Source: Ischnura elegans (Eukaryota; Arthropoda; Insecta; Odonata; Coenagrionidae). From it: 64,000 bases of DNA. Each line of letters starts with the position of its first letter. Within the stretch, counting starts at the first letter, position 1. Made by a program: the position numbers and the translations under genes. The notes beneath the pieces were generated by a model. The model was not told the origin of the DNA and ran no database searches. It saw only the letters and a list, made by a program, of their open reading frames with translations. Shown piece by piece: positions 12,435 through 25,500 of this stretch. The stretch is taken from assembly GCF_921293095.1 (NCBI RefSeq), contig NC_060247.1, positions 50,069,111 to 50,133,110 on the forward strand, in the 5' to 3' direction.

Positions 12435-13440
12435 ACCCCAAGATTCTGGCCTAGTCGTAGGGTTCCATTCTGATTTTCAGTATTTTTTAAAAAGACAACC
12501 ATTCCCTATTTTCATAATTTAGCATCAAAAGCTCTTTTTTGTATCTATGTTCTTTGAAGTGTTACAAGACCATTTTTCCCTGTAGCTGTGAGCTCTTACA
12601 TAGTCAGAAATATAGTCTCTTTGTGGAATCTCCATTCCAAGAGGGACAGAATAATATAAAGTGCACTCCTTCTTACTGATTTAATTGCTTCTCCCTCCTT
12701 GATTGATAACCATACATAATGTGCAAGGCTTTTATATGAGTTTGATTAGGCAGATTTGGGTGAGTTTGGAGAACAGATTTATGTTTTCTTGTCACCTGTT
12801 GGCCGTTTTTTACAACCCTCACTTTTAACAAAAATTTTACCATTCTACATCAAATTAGGGATGAGCAACCTTGACAAAGAAACATTTTTCACGTTATCTT
12901 TTTAAAAAAAATTATGTGATGTTTTCCAACCTGTTGCCAATGCTCATTGGCTCATCTGAACAACGTGCATTACAGCTTGTATTCTTATCTATTCTTTGAT
13001 GAAATGCTTGGACAGAAATATGGAATTAATTTTTCCTACTGTATACATTCTCCTTTTTAACTGGTATTTTTTCAAAATTTGATTCTTTTTTTATGAACTC
13101 ATCCTTTCAGTCAAACCACTGCCTTTGTTGTAGTTATTTTTTGTAATCCCTCTAAAGTATGCGAAGAAAAACTCAATGCCGGGAAACATACTTCTTAGCC
13201 TCACCGAGGTTTAAGATGGTTTTGTAATCAGTGCTTAAATGAATGTGGCAATTTTGAACTGTATGTTTGAGAGATTGATTTCTTAGTTTTCGCTTTGCCA
13301 TAAAAGTTGATTCTTGAATTTTTGCATGCAAGGAGCAATATGTGGTTTTTGTGGCGTTTGAAGTATGTATATTCGGTGTCACTCATATTAATGTGTTATT
13401 CTGTCAACACTACTAAATTTAAAATCTTTCTTTTTTATAG
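12435..13440. other. No exon recognised upstream of the gliotactin exon
   Basis: Non-coding, AT-rich. I looked here and further upstream for the exon encoding the P-Y-A-x-P-P motif that should precede 13441, and found none. Confidence 0.45.
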
Positions 13441-13587
13441 CCTCCTCGTGCCCATAGAGGTTGGCGGTTTTTACAGGCTGTTGATTTTGGACCAGCTTGC
13501 CCTCAACCAGTACGGTATACCGGTGCAACAAAGGGTATTCCCAGAGTTGATGAAGACTGCTTGTATCTTAATATCTTCACTCCACAT
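13441..13587 (+). CDS. Gli: Gliotactin-like exon A: start of visible esterase domain
   Basis: The acceptor is TTTTTTATAG and the donor GTAAGT; 147 nt, phase 0 at both ends. It encodes 49 residues beginning PPRAHRGW and ending [12 protein letters not shown]. The two cysteines (FGPACPQP and EDCLYLN) match the first conserved disulphide loop of cholinesterases. In relatives the residues just before this exon form the PYA-PP motif. That motif was not seen upstream, so a preceding exon is needed, probably beyond the window edge. Confidence 0.85.
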
Positions 13588-16500
13588 GTAAGTATTCTTT
13601 CATTTATTTCTTTTAGCAATTAGTCTCGTTGCAATCTTTAATTTCTGTGGTTGGTGGGGGAGGTGTAATACCAGCTTTTTAATTGGGATGGGGGCATCAT
13701 TTTAATGATATCTTAGTCTCTCTCTGAAAAATGTGTTCTCTCAATTTTGCTTTTAATCGAAGCCTATTGTGTATCTTCCGATTCTCAAATAAGTACATAT
13801 ATAGTTTCTCAACCTAATCCATGTACCACTTTCTCTGAGCCAGTATCAGTAATAAACAACTGTCTTAACTGCCTTATTTTCCTCTGTCTTATCATTTATA
13901 TATTTATTTCAAAAATCAAATCATTTTTCCCAGAATCCCAAATGTTTGCCACGTCTTCAAGGTGTGATCCAATTAATGCAAAGTTGCAAATGTTGGTCTC
14001 TTTTTTATTATTTTATTTCCCTCCTGTATGCATGATAAATCTAAGTTTCTTTAGGTCTCCAGTTTAAATGTTTCATGTATGTTTTATATTAGTCATCAAT
14101 GGGTCCGTCAGAGATATTTTGGGAATGGACTGATAGGCTTCATATGAAGGGGTACATTTGGAGGCGTAGACTCAATTCTTGAAGCCAGTGATAAAAAACT
14201 GTTCTTTGTAACTGGCATAAAGGTCAGAGGCCATTCAAAACATTGTATTGGAAGAGGTACGCTCTAAAATGTTCCTATGCATGGGTGATATCTAAAATTG
14301 AATATTGCTGTGCGGTAGTTTTAACACATCACCATAGTGATTATTTACCATGTACATGATAACACACAATAATTTCATGATAAGGTAAAAGAAATTGCAG
14401 TTTACTGTTACTGCCTAATTATGACTGTACCTCCGAAGAGTTTAGTGAGATTTGAACCACTTTGCTGCTCAACTAGGTACGGATGAACTTAAATACATAT
14501 TGGATTTTGATTAAGTGCCATAGAGAGCTATTCATGTGTTTCATCCCCCTGATGTAGATTCAAACTTTTTCAAATCTAAATGTTACTGGAGATTTGTGAG
14601 ACTATTAAATTTCTTATCTTTATAATTTTAGAAGTCTGTTGGTGTTGCTATTCAGTATCCAGTGATGGTGTATATTCATGGAGGAGAATTCCTGTATGGT
14701 GCTTCTAACCTTTTTCCTGGACACATGCTTGCAGCTTTTTATGACGTTGTAGTTGTTACTATAAACTACAGGCTGGGTGCTCTTGGTATGTAATTGTTTT
14801 TCTTGATATTTCCCATCATATTTGTTGTACTTAATATAAAGTCTCATGGAAGTTCTACATGCTTTATCATATACGTAATAGTCAAAGAAAAATTATAGAT
14901 CATAGTTAAGAAATTGTACTAAACCTAGATTTTCAAAGGATGAAGGACAAGATTATTGGTCACTTGGTAAGCATGAAGAAGGTGTCTGGCCTTTTTCTGC
15001 TATTTTGTTTGTTATCATTTTGAAACTAAATATAACCCAGACGGCACAGAACCCCCGTATCTAATTCGTATGAAGGTAGTATCCATTGACTACGGGGATA
15101 CTAGGCCGCTCCGTCACTTTTCGGTAATGGATATTATTCATTCCCGGCCTGTCGACGAAGCGCGTACGTAGCATGTGAATGTCCGCTACGAAGCGCGTTC
15201 GAAAGGATACGAAGCTCGCAGGAACACAGCACTTAGGCTAATCTCAATCGATTAGGTCGAAAATTACATATATCGTACCTGGCACAATCGAAAAATATGT
15301 CGAACGCAGCACAATCGATAACTACCTACCATGGCCCTTTTATGAGGCAGGAAAGGAAAAAACCATGCGTAGCAAGGTTTCCGGGTTGACCTCCGCGTCG
15401 ATTCATCTTCAAGACGACAGTTTCGCCGGCGTTGCAGCTAGCGTCTTCAGGTACGAAGTATCGGATGCAGGTTTTTGCCCGTCTTATATAGGCCTTGGTT
15501 TGGGCTAGGTGCATTCTGATTGGTCCGTGGGTAAGAGTCTCTTCCATGTGTTTGAGAGCGAATAGCTGTCGTCCCTGTTGAAAGTGGATGCTTTCGCGAT
15601 TTCTATTGCCTCTCGAAAACAAGTATTGGGAAGTACAGTTTACATGCTGCATAAATAGTTAGTTTAGCAGCAGGATCAATAGTGAAACTCCCCCAACTTC
15701 TGGTCACATCATCCGTTAATTTGTTGTAACTTGTGTGTCGGTTCAAAATACATTCTGCATTCTGTGATGCAGCTTAAAGCGTTGCTTTAATTGACAGCTT
15801 ATCCTGATGCTTCACTGTCAAAGTTTTTCTAACATTAACAATAAACTGCTTAACACGCCGGTACAGCGACACCATGGATAAACTGGGCGGCCGTGAGTTA
15901 ACGCAAACATTGTAATGCAGTGTTGCATTCTGCAGGATAACCAATTTTTGATGTCTTGCATAGGTTTATCAACTTACGAACTAGCTCTCGGAACGCATCT
16001 TGCTCGTTTTTCAAAGAATTACTGTATGTGTACGTAATTCAATCGTAAGACCACCAAGATGAAACGATTTTCCGCCGGCCACTGTTCACGGCACAGCACG
16101 CGGCTTTGCAGAGCGCCGTCTCGTCTGAAAGCCGCCTAAATTTCACATGAAAAGTGGCAGGGATAAAGTCGTATCGTCTGAAATAGGCCTCAATGTAGCA
16201 TTGAATATATTTCACGCCTAAGACGTTGCATTGTGGGGCTGGATTGAAATGGGTGCCGTGCCGTCAGCGGTGCAAATCGACTCGTTTGACATAGTAAATT
16301 GGTAAGTTGAAAGAGTGCGGTACCGGTGGATGGCGGCAGGCTAAAAGTCAGCTTATTTGAAAGCATCTGCGGCTACCGAAATGTTATGATGTTGGCGAGA
16401 ATGACAAACTGACAAATCCTTAAATGTGCGTGTTAGCGAGCAACTCTCAAAAGAAAAAAAATGAAATCGGAAAGTAATATATGCGTTTTTTAATCTTTTT

Positions 16501-19500
16501 TTCACATTTTGGCTTTGAATACAATGCAAACCATTTTGGCTTTGGATGCCAAATTCAAATCCTCGCCACCGCACCAAGCCGGTTCCAAAGAACCGACTTT
16601 ATTCGATCCGTTCTCGATACCGGCTCCATAGCCAATACAACTGGCAGTACCGAGAACTGGGAACTGGAACCGACCCATCTCTACTATGCAGTGAATAAAA
16701 TGACATAAGAAGTAGGCCACACCAATGTCATCTATAGTGTCTAAATTTTGTCGCCCAGTGACAGTACTGGCTGCTTGCAGAAAAAACAAGAATACAAAAA
16801 TTCTGATAATGTTAAACTAAAGTCAGGAAACGTTAAACCCTACACCATAGGTACCCTAAACCCTGAGTACCCTAAACCTTGGGTACTCAAGTGACAGCTA
16901 ACCCCAAGGCCAATAGAGAGAGAAAAAAATTGTTGTTATTTATAGGGTTTTGGGGTGGTGGAGGGGTTCAAACAGTTTCAGTGTTGTTCAGTTAAAATTC
17001 CTCAATACATATATTTTCTGATGCTATGGTACACAATTTAATGCTATGTAATGCTATAGTAACAGCAAGCCCTTTATAGATGCGTGACTCCTTCATTATC
17101 ATTAGTGGAAGGTGATCCTTGTGGTTACTTGAGTGAAGAAGTTATCCCTAATCATTTGTGGCGTGTCGATCTAATCCCTAAGCTTAACCCAACTCTGCAC
17201 TTTATGAATTGTAAGATAAGAATAATTCCCCCTACACATACGCTGGGAATTTCTTGGCTAATGCAATTCATTTATGCTAGTTCTATACACTATGAAGTAT
17301 TAGGGAATGGTAGTGCCCTTTGCTTACTCACCATGAAGGGTACACAAACCTTGTTATGCTCTAAATACTGTGTGACCTACCATCATGGAGTATCTTATTT
17401 TTTTCATTGTTATTACATACTTGTATTTAAGAAAATTAGTTCATATTTTACATCATGGGCTTCATATATGCTCTCTTTCAGGTTTCCTAAGCACGGCTGA
17501 TGAAAACTCTCCTGGCAATTATGGTATATTAGATCAGTCAATGGCTCTTAATTGGGTGTATGATAACATCGAGTTCTTCAATGGGGACAAAAACCTTATC
17601 ACTCTTTTTGGTCCTGGAGCTGGAGCAGCATCGGCTGGTCTGCTTATGGTTGCTCCAAAATCTCATCATCTAATTGCCAGAGTGATTGCTCAGGTACTGA
17701 ATGTGTTTTAATTAATTTAAAAATTATTTTAAGTATTTATTTATTCATAATTCTTCGTTAAAACTTTCGCGGGTGCTCGTCATGTTGAATTAAAACTTTT
17801 GGGCTATGTCGCCGCGTCAGATTTTGGGTGGCCCCAACGTTTCCCGACCGATGCTGGTCGCTTTCTCAAGGGAATCTGAATCTGAGATTCCCTTGAGAAA
17901 GCGACCAGCATCGGTCGGGAAACGTTGGAGCCACCCAAAATCTGATGCGGCGACATAGCCCAAAAGTTTTAATTCAACATTATTTATTCATGTTGGCAAC
18001 AAATTAAAAATAGTTAATTGTGTTAAAACATGTGCTTAGATTTAAGGAGAGCATATTTGAATATGTATAAGTCTCTGCCCCCAAAACCTTGTCTACCATA
18101 TCCATTTTTCTGATAGAATTTATCAGGCATGTACCAAGAATTCTTGCAATGATTAAAATTATCTGAATGAATAGCTTTTTATAGATACATATTAGTGTGA
18201 TTGTATTCAGTGCGTCATGATCCTCAGTTCCTAATGTTCTAATTTCAGAGTGGGTCACCCCTTGCTGATTGGGCATTGATCGTTGATAAGTATCGAGCTC
18301 AAAATACGAGTATAGTTTTTGCTCAACTACTTGGATGTCCCACAGAATCATCCTGGAAGCTAGTAAATTGCTTGAGGCAAGGAAGAAATTTTTATGAAAT
18401 AGGAAATACTGAATTTGCGGTAAGTCTACTATCTTAGTGCTTTTAACTCCCTTCCTCATAGTTAAAATTCATATTTGAATGTAGTTTTGAAAATGTTAGT
18501 TTTAGCCTGCTGAGAAAATTATGTATGTAGTTGATATAGTTATTGAAGTAATTAAATTAAAATTTCACTGGAATCAAGTATTAATTAATTAACATTTCAT
18601 TGGTATTTTCATTATTTATAGGCCATACCTGGGAAGTTTTTTGAATTTAGAAATGCATAGCAAGATTGCTTGGAATAAGCCTCTTGTTTTCTTGCTTTTT
18701 TAAGTTTATAACCCCAACCTTATAATTTTGCTGTAATTTGTCAGTTTAGTCTTTGTACAAACAGAATCAATGTGTTAGTATCAGCAAAAACAAGAAATTT
18801 TTAGTAAAAATCATTTGACTTGCGAGAAATTTGCACCCAGATGTTTCAATTATGCCACAAATTATATAACTAAACCATCATTAACTGAAGCAAATTTGAA
18901 TGGGATGGGAATTTTTTCTTGTTCTTGAGTTGAGGAAGTTGTAGGTCTTCTGTTTGTTGCATTGGTGTAGTGAAAAAATGAGTAACTGGGATAGATATAC
19001 TCTTGTTATTATATGCTATCTTTATCCTTTACGAGGGTTGTACCAAAAGTAAGGTTCCCATATTTTTTACAAATACAAAACTTTTTTTTATTGATATTAA
19101 TTTTTACATCGTTGAAAAGCTTACACTTTTGCCTATTTTTCAGCGTAATCTCCATTTTTTTCGACACACTTTTAAAAACAGTGCTCCAGCTTTTTTATCC
19201 CTAAGTTGAAGAAGTCTCCCGCCAACCCGTTGAGAAAGTGTGTGACATCTGCTCGGACTTCATCGTCGCTCTTGAAGCGTTTGCCATCTAAGAGTTTTGT
19301 TTCGTGGATAAAATGAAATACCCACGCTTCATCTCCGGTGACGATAGCGACCAACAACTTCTCCTTGTTGCCCCCCACCTTAAAATTGTGGAAGAAATTT
19401 GCGAGCAGTGTCAAGGCGTTGCTCCACGAGTCCGTCAGTCAGCATCCGAGGAACCCAGAAAGCACACATCTTGCGATAACCCAACGTTTGTGTTAAAGTT

Positions 19501-22500
19501 CTTTCAATTGTGCCGTGATAAGCTTCAGAAATGCGTTCAACAAATTCACGGACAGTGACCCTCCGATCTTTGAGCAGCTCACTGTTGATCTTCTGGACAA
19601 TCCAAAACCGGCAGTCTTCATCTTCGTTCTTCATCGTGAACTTCCGTGCGGCCCTCAGCAAAAGCTCTGCAACATTTGCGGACGTGCTGAACGGGCATGC
19701 ACTCGTCACCATAAAGTTCAGTTTGCTGCTGATGAATCTCCAATGGCGGTAACTTCATTGCAAGGAGAAATCGGATTACGGTTCGATCCTCTTACTTGGT
19801 GGTAATGGGGATCATCACTTTCATTGTTGACGATTGTTAAGCCAATAATGAGCGACACAGTGAATCGCGGACTGGCGGACTCGATAGTAGGGGAACCACT
19901 GTGCACGGCAATGTTAAGGGATTTAGCCTAGCACCTTCGCTCAACATTGTAGCTCATTGGGAACCTTACTTTTGGTACAACCCTCGTATTTTAGTATTAT
20001 TGGGAGTATTTTGAATGCATTGATGTTGCTAATTAAATGTTGAATATGTCTTATTCAAAATTTTCAGCCACAAGTTGGAACATTTCCATGGGCTCCTGTT
20101 CTTGATGTGAACTTCACTTTCCCCCTTGACGGATGGTATGAAGGGTGGTATGAGAATGACTGGAAATTCATTACGGATACCCCAGAAAATCTGATTAGGA
20201 GAGGAGCATTTAGGCCCAACTTGGCGTACATGAGTGGAGTTACACATGATGAGGCTTCTTATATGGTTTGTGAGTATCATATGCCAACATAAAATTGAAT
20301 ATATAAATATCTTAGAAATGAAAACATAACAAAATTTATTAATGGAGGCCCGTGTGTATGAAGCTCTGGGATGCAGAGAATCTTTGGAAATTAAAAAAAG
20401 TAGAAGTTTCCGTGTTTGTCGGTAATTTGAAGTTCCAGTAAATATTTATCAGGTATTCATGTCCAGAGTGTGTTCCGCAGGGGGATATATGGTAAAGCCT
20501 CTCTGTAGCAAATCATATAGCAAAATTTTAGGGAATCTCCATATTTTGAAGTCATGGGCCCAGTCCCAGGTCCTGCAATGGACAATGCATGTACTGGAAA
20601 ACCTCCCATAATGAACCTCACTAATCATTAAATTTCCATTCAACAAAGATGCGCCACCTCTGTGAGGAAAGCATTCATTTCAATTAGAAGTATGTAGAGT
20701 GAATATAATGTGATGATAGCCGAAATATTTGATGATAAACAATAGCAATTTTTTATCATCATCATTGTATGAAAGATTTAATGGTGAATAAAATAGGATT
20801 GAGAAATTTACTTGACTGGAATTATAGAGTACGTGAATCCCCTTGCAAAGACTCTACCGGCATATCACCTCCATAAAGTGGAACCCCCTACAGTGAAGTA
20901 TTGATTTTTCTGATCCCAAACAATTTCATTGCATAGAGGTTTTTCTATACCCTGAAACCCCTCGGAAAATTTTGACTAGGAAATGTGCAATTTTTTTGCC
21001 AATTTTTCAACCATGTTCTTAAATTTTATATTTTCAGATAACAATGAGACGTTGGCACCTAGATTTGAAATAAATGAAGCATTTTTCGACAATAAAATTA
21101 AAGAATTTGTATTGCGGTATAATTACACTTTGAACCCTGATGGGATATATAATGCAATCAAATATATGTACACTCACTGGCCTGATCCGCAAAACATTAC
21201 TCTTATCAGAGAGCAGTACATAAATGTAAGTACATATAACCTTGATATTTAGATGAAGTATATATTCAAGTACCTTCTATGAGCATTTTGAATTTAGCAA
21301 TGTAATGAGTACTCACTTCAATGATTTAAATGCTATATTTTTGTACTCCAATTACTTCCATAAGTCGTCATGTGTCTGTTGTTTTGTATTTGCCCAATTT
21401 AGCGGAATTCAGTTTACTGAGGTGATAAATTATTTTGCAGATGCTTTCAGATTTCTTCTTCCGTGCTCCTAGTGACAAAGTTGCAAAGCTCTTGGTGGAA
21501 AAGAATGTGCCAGTTTATTTGTATGTGCTAAATACCACCATAGAGGCTCTGAGGCTTCCTCATTGGAGGAGAGTACCTCATAATATTGAACACCATTTAC
21601 TAACTGGTGCTCCATTCATGGATGTTGGTAAGTGGCTTGCTTGGAATACGGCAATAAACTTGGTTAGATTGGGTGATTCTTGGAATTTATATTCTCAGTA
21701 ATGGTTTCCTTTATTTTCAATTTTTTTGCAAGTATGTATGTATGGAATTGGTATTAAAATATGTATTTTCTTTTCTTTCAGAGTTCTTTCCTAAGAGATC
21801 AAGAATTGATAAGCATTTATGGACTGATAATGATCGCAACATGAGTCATTTTTTCATGAAAGCATTCAGTAATTTTGCTCGTGAAGGGTAAGGATTGTTA
21901 TTGTAATCCACTAAAATCTCAAGCAATGTTATTTTAAACCTTCACTCCCTTTTTTGTTACAATTCTCTCCTCTTTCCTTCTTTATCTTTTTCTATGAATC
22001 ATGCACACCTAACTTATCTTCATCTAAGGTACCTATAGGTATACCCATTCATACCGTTTGGAGCACTTCCTCATTCCTTTTCCTCTATCCATTTTACACT
22101 CTCAATTCTTCATCAAGGTATATTTTTCTGCTCTACATAACACAAGATAAATATTAGACAACTTTCTTGTCTTTTACTTACTATGTATTTCATAAAATTT
22201 CATGAAGAAACTAAAGATGAGTATGCCTAATTTGATACAAAGTTCCTTCTTTTGTACTTTCATTCTGTTGATAAACTCTTTGTCTGATGTGGGTTGCAAA
22301 GAGCAAAAAGTATGACTTCCGTCTTCCGAATCTGTGATTGATAATGCATACCAGGGTAACATCCTTATCTCCTGAGCTTCATTTTGAACATTGGGATCAA
22401 TAAGATGAGGGAGATAATTTTGATTCTATTTTAGGTATCTTGCATGCCAATTTCTAAATGATACCATGATTATTTCTTTGATTCTTGCATTTTGATGAGC

Positions 22501-25500
22501 TAATCCAAAATATTTCTTATCTGTTTTACTGCTGCGTAGGCATATGTGATATAGAATTTTGTTTTAAAATTCAAATTCCTGTAAAATTGTCTTTATTTGT
22601 TTAAAAATTTAAGAGCATGCACCTAGAATTACATACTTGTATTAGCAATTTTGTATTATGTATATTTTTTCCCAATTTAATTGTTGAAATGTTATTTTCC
22701 TTTGCAGTAACCCAACATCTACCCAAATATTGGGCATTCATTTTGATGTTGCTCGTCCTGGCTCTCTGAAGTATCTCAACTTGAACACTACTTTTAATTC
22801 GAGTATAATGCTGAATTATCGGCAGACTGAATGTGCCTTTTGGACTGAATACCTTCCAACTGTAATAGGAATTTTAGTACCAACTTATCCTCCTGTTACA
22901 GAGGTAATTAGAGTAATGTTATATTAATTGAAATGGTATTTATATTTCCATTGTCTATGGCTCGTTATCCAGTTTGGTAGGGCAGATTATTTGTAAAATC
23001 ACTTTTTAACTGCAAATTTTAATTAATTTTACATATTTAGAAATTGTGAATCTCATCTTATGATGCTATCGTAAGAAATTTAAAGATTGCTTGATTTTCA
23101 ATTTTAAAGATTTAAATGTTTGGTTCCTCTACTCAGTAAATTTACAGCACACTAAGGAAACAATAAATGATGGCTCATAAAAAATATATCTTATAATGAT
23201 TTTAAACATTGATTGGGTACACATTGTTTTCAGTCTCAAGCTGAAATAAAAGTTGAGAGGTATGAATAAATAATTACACAAATGTGCAGAATGATGAACG
23301 CATCTACAATTTGTGAATGTGGATGATTTCAAGATAAGATTTGTGGTGATCCATAACGGACTTCTGGCGTTAAAATCTTAGTATGTAGCTAGTGTTTACT
23401 AACTTCGTTATTATCAATACGTCAAAGGTTTTTTCAGTGAAACATTTTATTGCATACTCCTATTTTATATATTTTCAAATGAATTGTTTGGTTTATTATG
23501 TGAATAAGCAATTTTGAAATAAAATGCTATTAACGGACTTGTGTAATAACGGACGGAATAATCCATTTAAAATTCTACAATGCTTAAAAATAATAGTTAT
23601 TCTTATGTAAGTGTAAAATTTTGTACATCAAAAGCAATATTTGTTTTAAAAACACATGGCTAACGCAATATGGTGCCCTTGGTCTCATGCTAAGAAAGGG
23701 TTAGAGGGACGAGTCTAGTGGCCTTGCTAAGAGCTGGGCGCCCCAGTGATTTGGGTCCCAAATATCATGGTAACTCATCTCCAAAAAAAGCTCTATGGAG
23801 GGCGGTTTAAAATATTCTCAGTTAATTGTAGCATAGAAAACAAATTCCTTACTTGGGCACTGCCAGGAATGGGTTAAGTCACTAGATTCAAATGCTCTGT
23901 GGTCTCACTTAACTTCTGGATTTATTTCCAACCCTATACATAGTATTTGTGTGTCAGGCATGTCAGGCTCTGAGGTGAGCCTTTTCTCATGCCTGTATGG
24001 GCACACTATAGTATGTACCTATAGGTATGCAAAGGTTAAGCCAGCTATTTTTCCTTGTGTTCTATTTATGGGTGTGACCATTTTTCTAGCTAGAATTTTA
24101 ATCTGGTTGCCTATTGGGGGTATTATCTCCTATATGTAACAGGAAAATCTAATCGGATGATTGGATGTACGTGGAAGAATGGAAAATAATGCTCTAGAAT
24201 GCAACTTAAACATATCTTTTATGGTATGGCTCTGTCATTATTTTCAGTTCCTGTGAATCATGGCATGATGCATCTAAAATGAGAAATTAAACTTTTGTCT
24301 ATTGTAGGCCATTCATACTCATGTATTCATTTATGATAAATAATTTATATTGATGTGAATTCTTTCTCTTTTCCCTATTTCAGTATTGGTGGGAGCCAAA
24401 CGAACCTCTTCAAATAGCATTTTGGAGTGTATCAGGTGCCTGCCTCATCCTAATTGTAGTTGTTGTGGCCTGTTGCATTTTGTGGCGGAATGCGAAAAGG
24501 TGAATTTTAATTGTAATTTATGATATAGTGAGTAAATGAAACTAAGTATGCAATGGCTCTTCAAATATCCTAATGACAGACCATCTTTTTTTCCCTATTA
24601 TTTGCCAATGTATTATTTATTCATTCATCCAGGGTCGTGGCACCCAACTGGGGTGATTCAACCGCTCAGTTGTCATAAAGGATTTATAGGGGGGTTGTTG
24701 CACTTCCTGGTAAAGACAGGTGGGAACCTCATAATTTGGTGCTGGGTATCATAACTTTAGACTTGTTGAAGTAGCAGTTAACTTGATTGAAATATTGTTT
24801 GAGTTTCTTGAATTTTATTGCTAAATACATGCTTACTAGGTTTTATGTGGCTAAAAATTAAAGTGTGCCGAATATATCCTAATATTGAGAATTATTGAAG
24901 ATCATTATAAAGTTTTATAAATGTAGGATGGCATATGAATGTGTATGTCACGGAAAGCATAAACTGATGGGTTTGGAAGTGATTAGATTCTTAAATTATC
25001 CTTAAAAATCCATTTTGTTAGCAAGTGTTTTGCAGGTTTGTTTTCATGTTTTGACAATTTTATAAGCATATTGCAGGGGTTGTCCAACTGAAGAGTGAAA
25101 ATTTCAGTAGTTGGTATGAAATGGCTTATTTCTGAGTTTTGAGTTGTGAAAGTCAGTATTTCGTCTTGTGGAATGTTACTCAGTATTTCCACCGGGTCAG
25201 GTTCTCCATCTCCGCCAACGCTTCGATGAATGAGTCGTCAATCATCATGAGGGCCTGACCTGGTGGAAATCCTGAGTAACCTTCCACGATACAATATGCC
25301 GGGAAAGCTTAATTCGATCATTCTTCAGTGTTTTGCTTGAATTGCCTTAAAAGTGTGTATTTTTGTTGCAGCTATGGTATTAATTAATTATAATACCTAT
25401 TGCCCCTTTCTATGCGGAGCTACTTTGGGGAGAAATCAAAGTTCTAGGTTTTTCTCTTTGATAGCTTGAAAATTTTGCACTCAGTCATGATTAGCGTGGC

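Larger units (their letters stand above)
18420..20067. other. Gliotactin intron holding a mariner
   Basis: The intron between exons D and E. Apart from the mariner at 19032-19986 it is AT-rich and featureless. Confidence 0.7.

Noticed and set aside
15326-15652. 108-codon minus-strand frame with many charged residues
   Set aside because: It lies in a GC-rich repeat cluster of an intron; the pattern matches a dispersed repeat and not a protein family.
16830-16900. Telomere-like units (TACCCTAAACC) repeated three times
   Set aside because: The units are imperfect and few, they lie inside an intron, and the arthropod telomere unit is usually TTAGG. It is a short local repeat.
17084-17500. 138-codon plus-strand frame upstream of exon C
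   Set aside because: It runs through intron sequence into the exon in another frame; the true reading starts after the acceptor at 17482.
18004-18459. 151-codon minus-strand frame
   Set aside because: It is antisense to gliotactin exon D and has no recognisable features.
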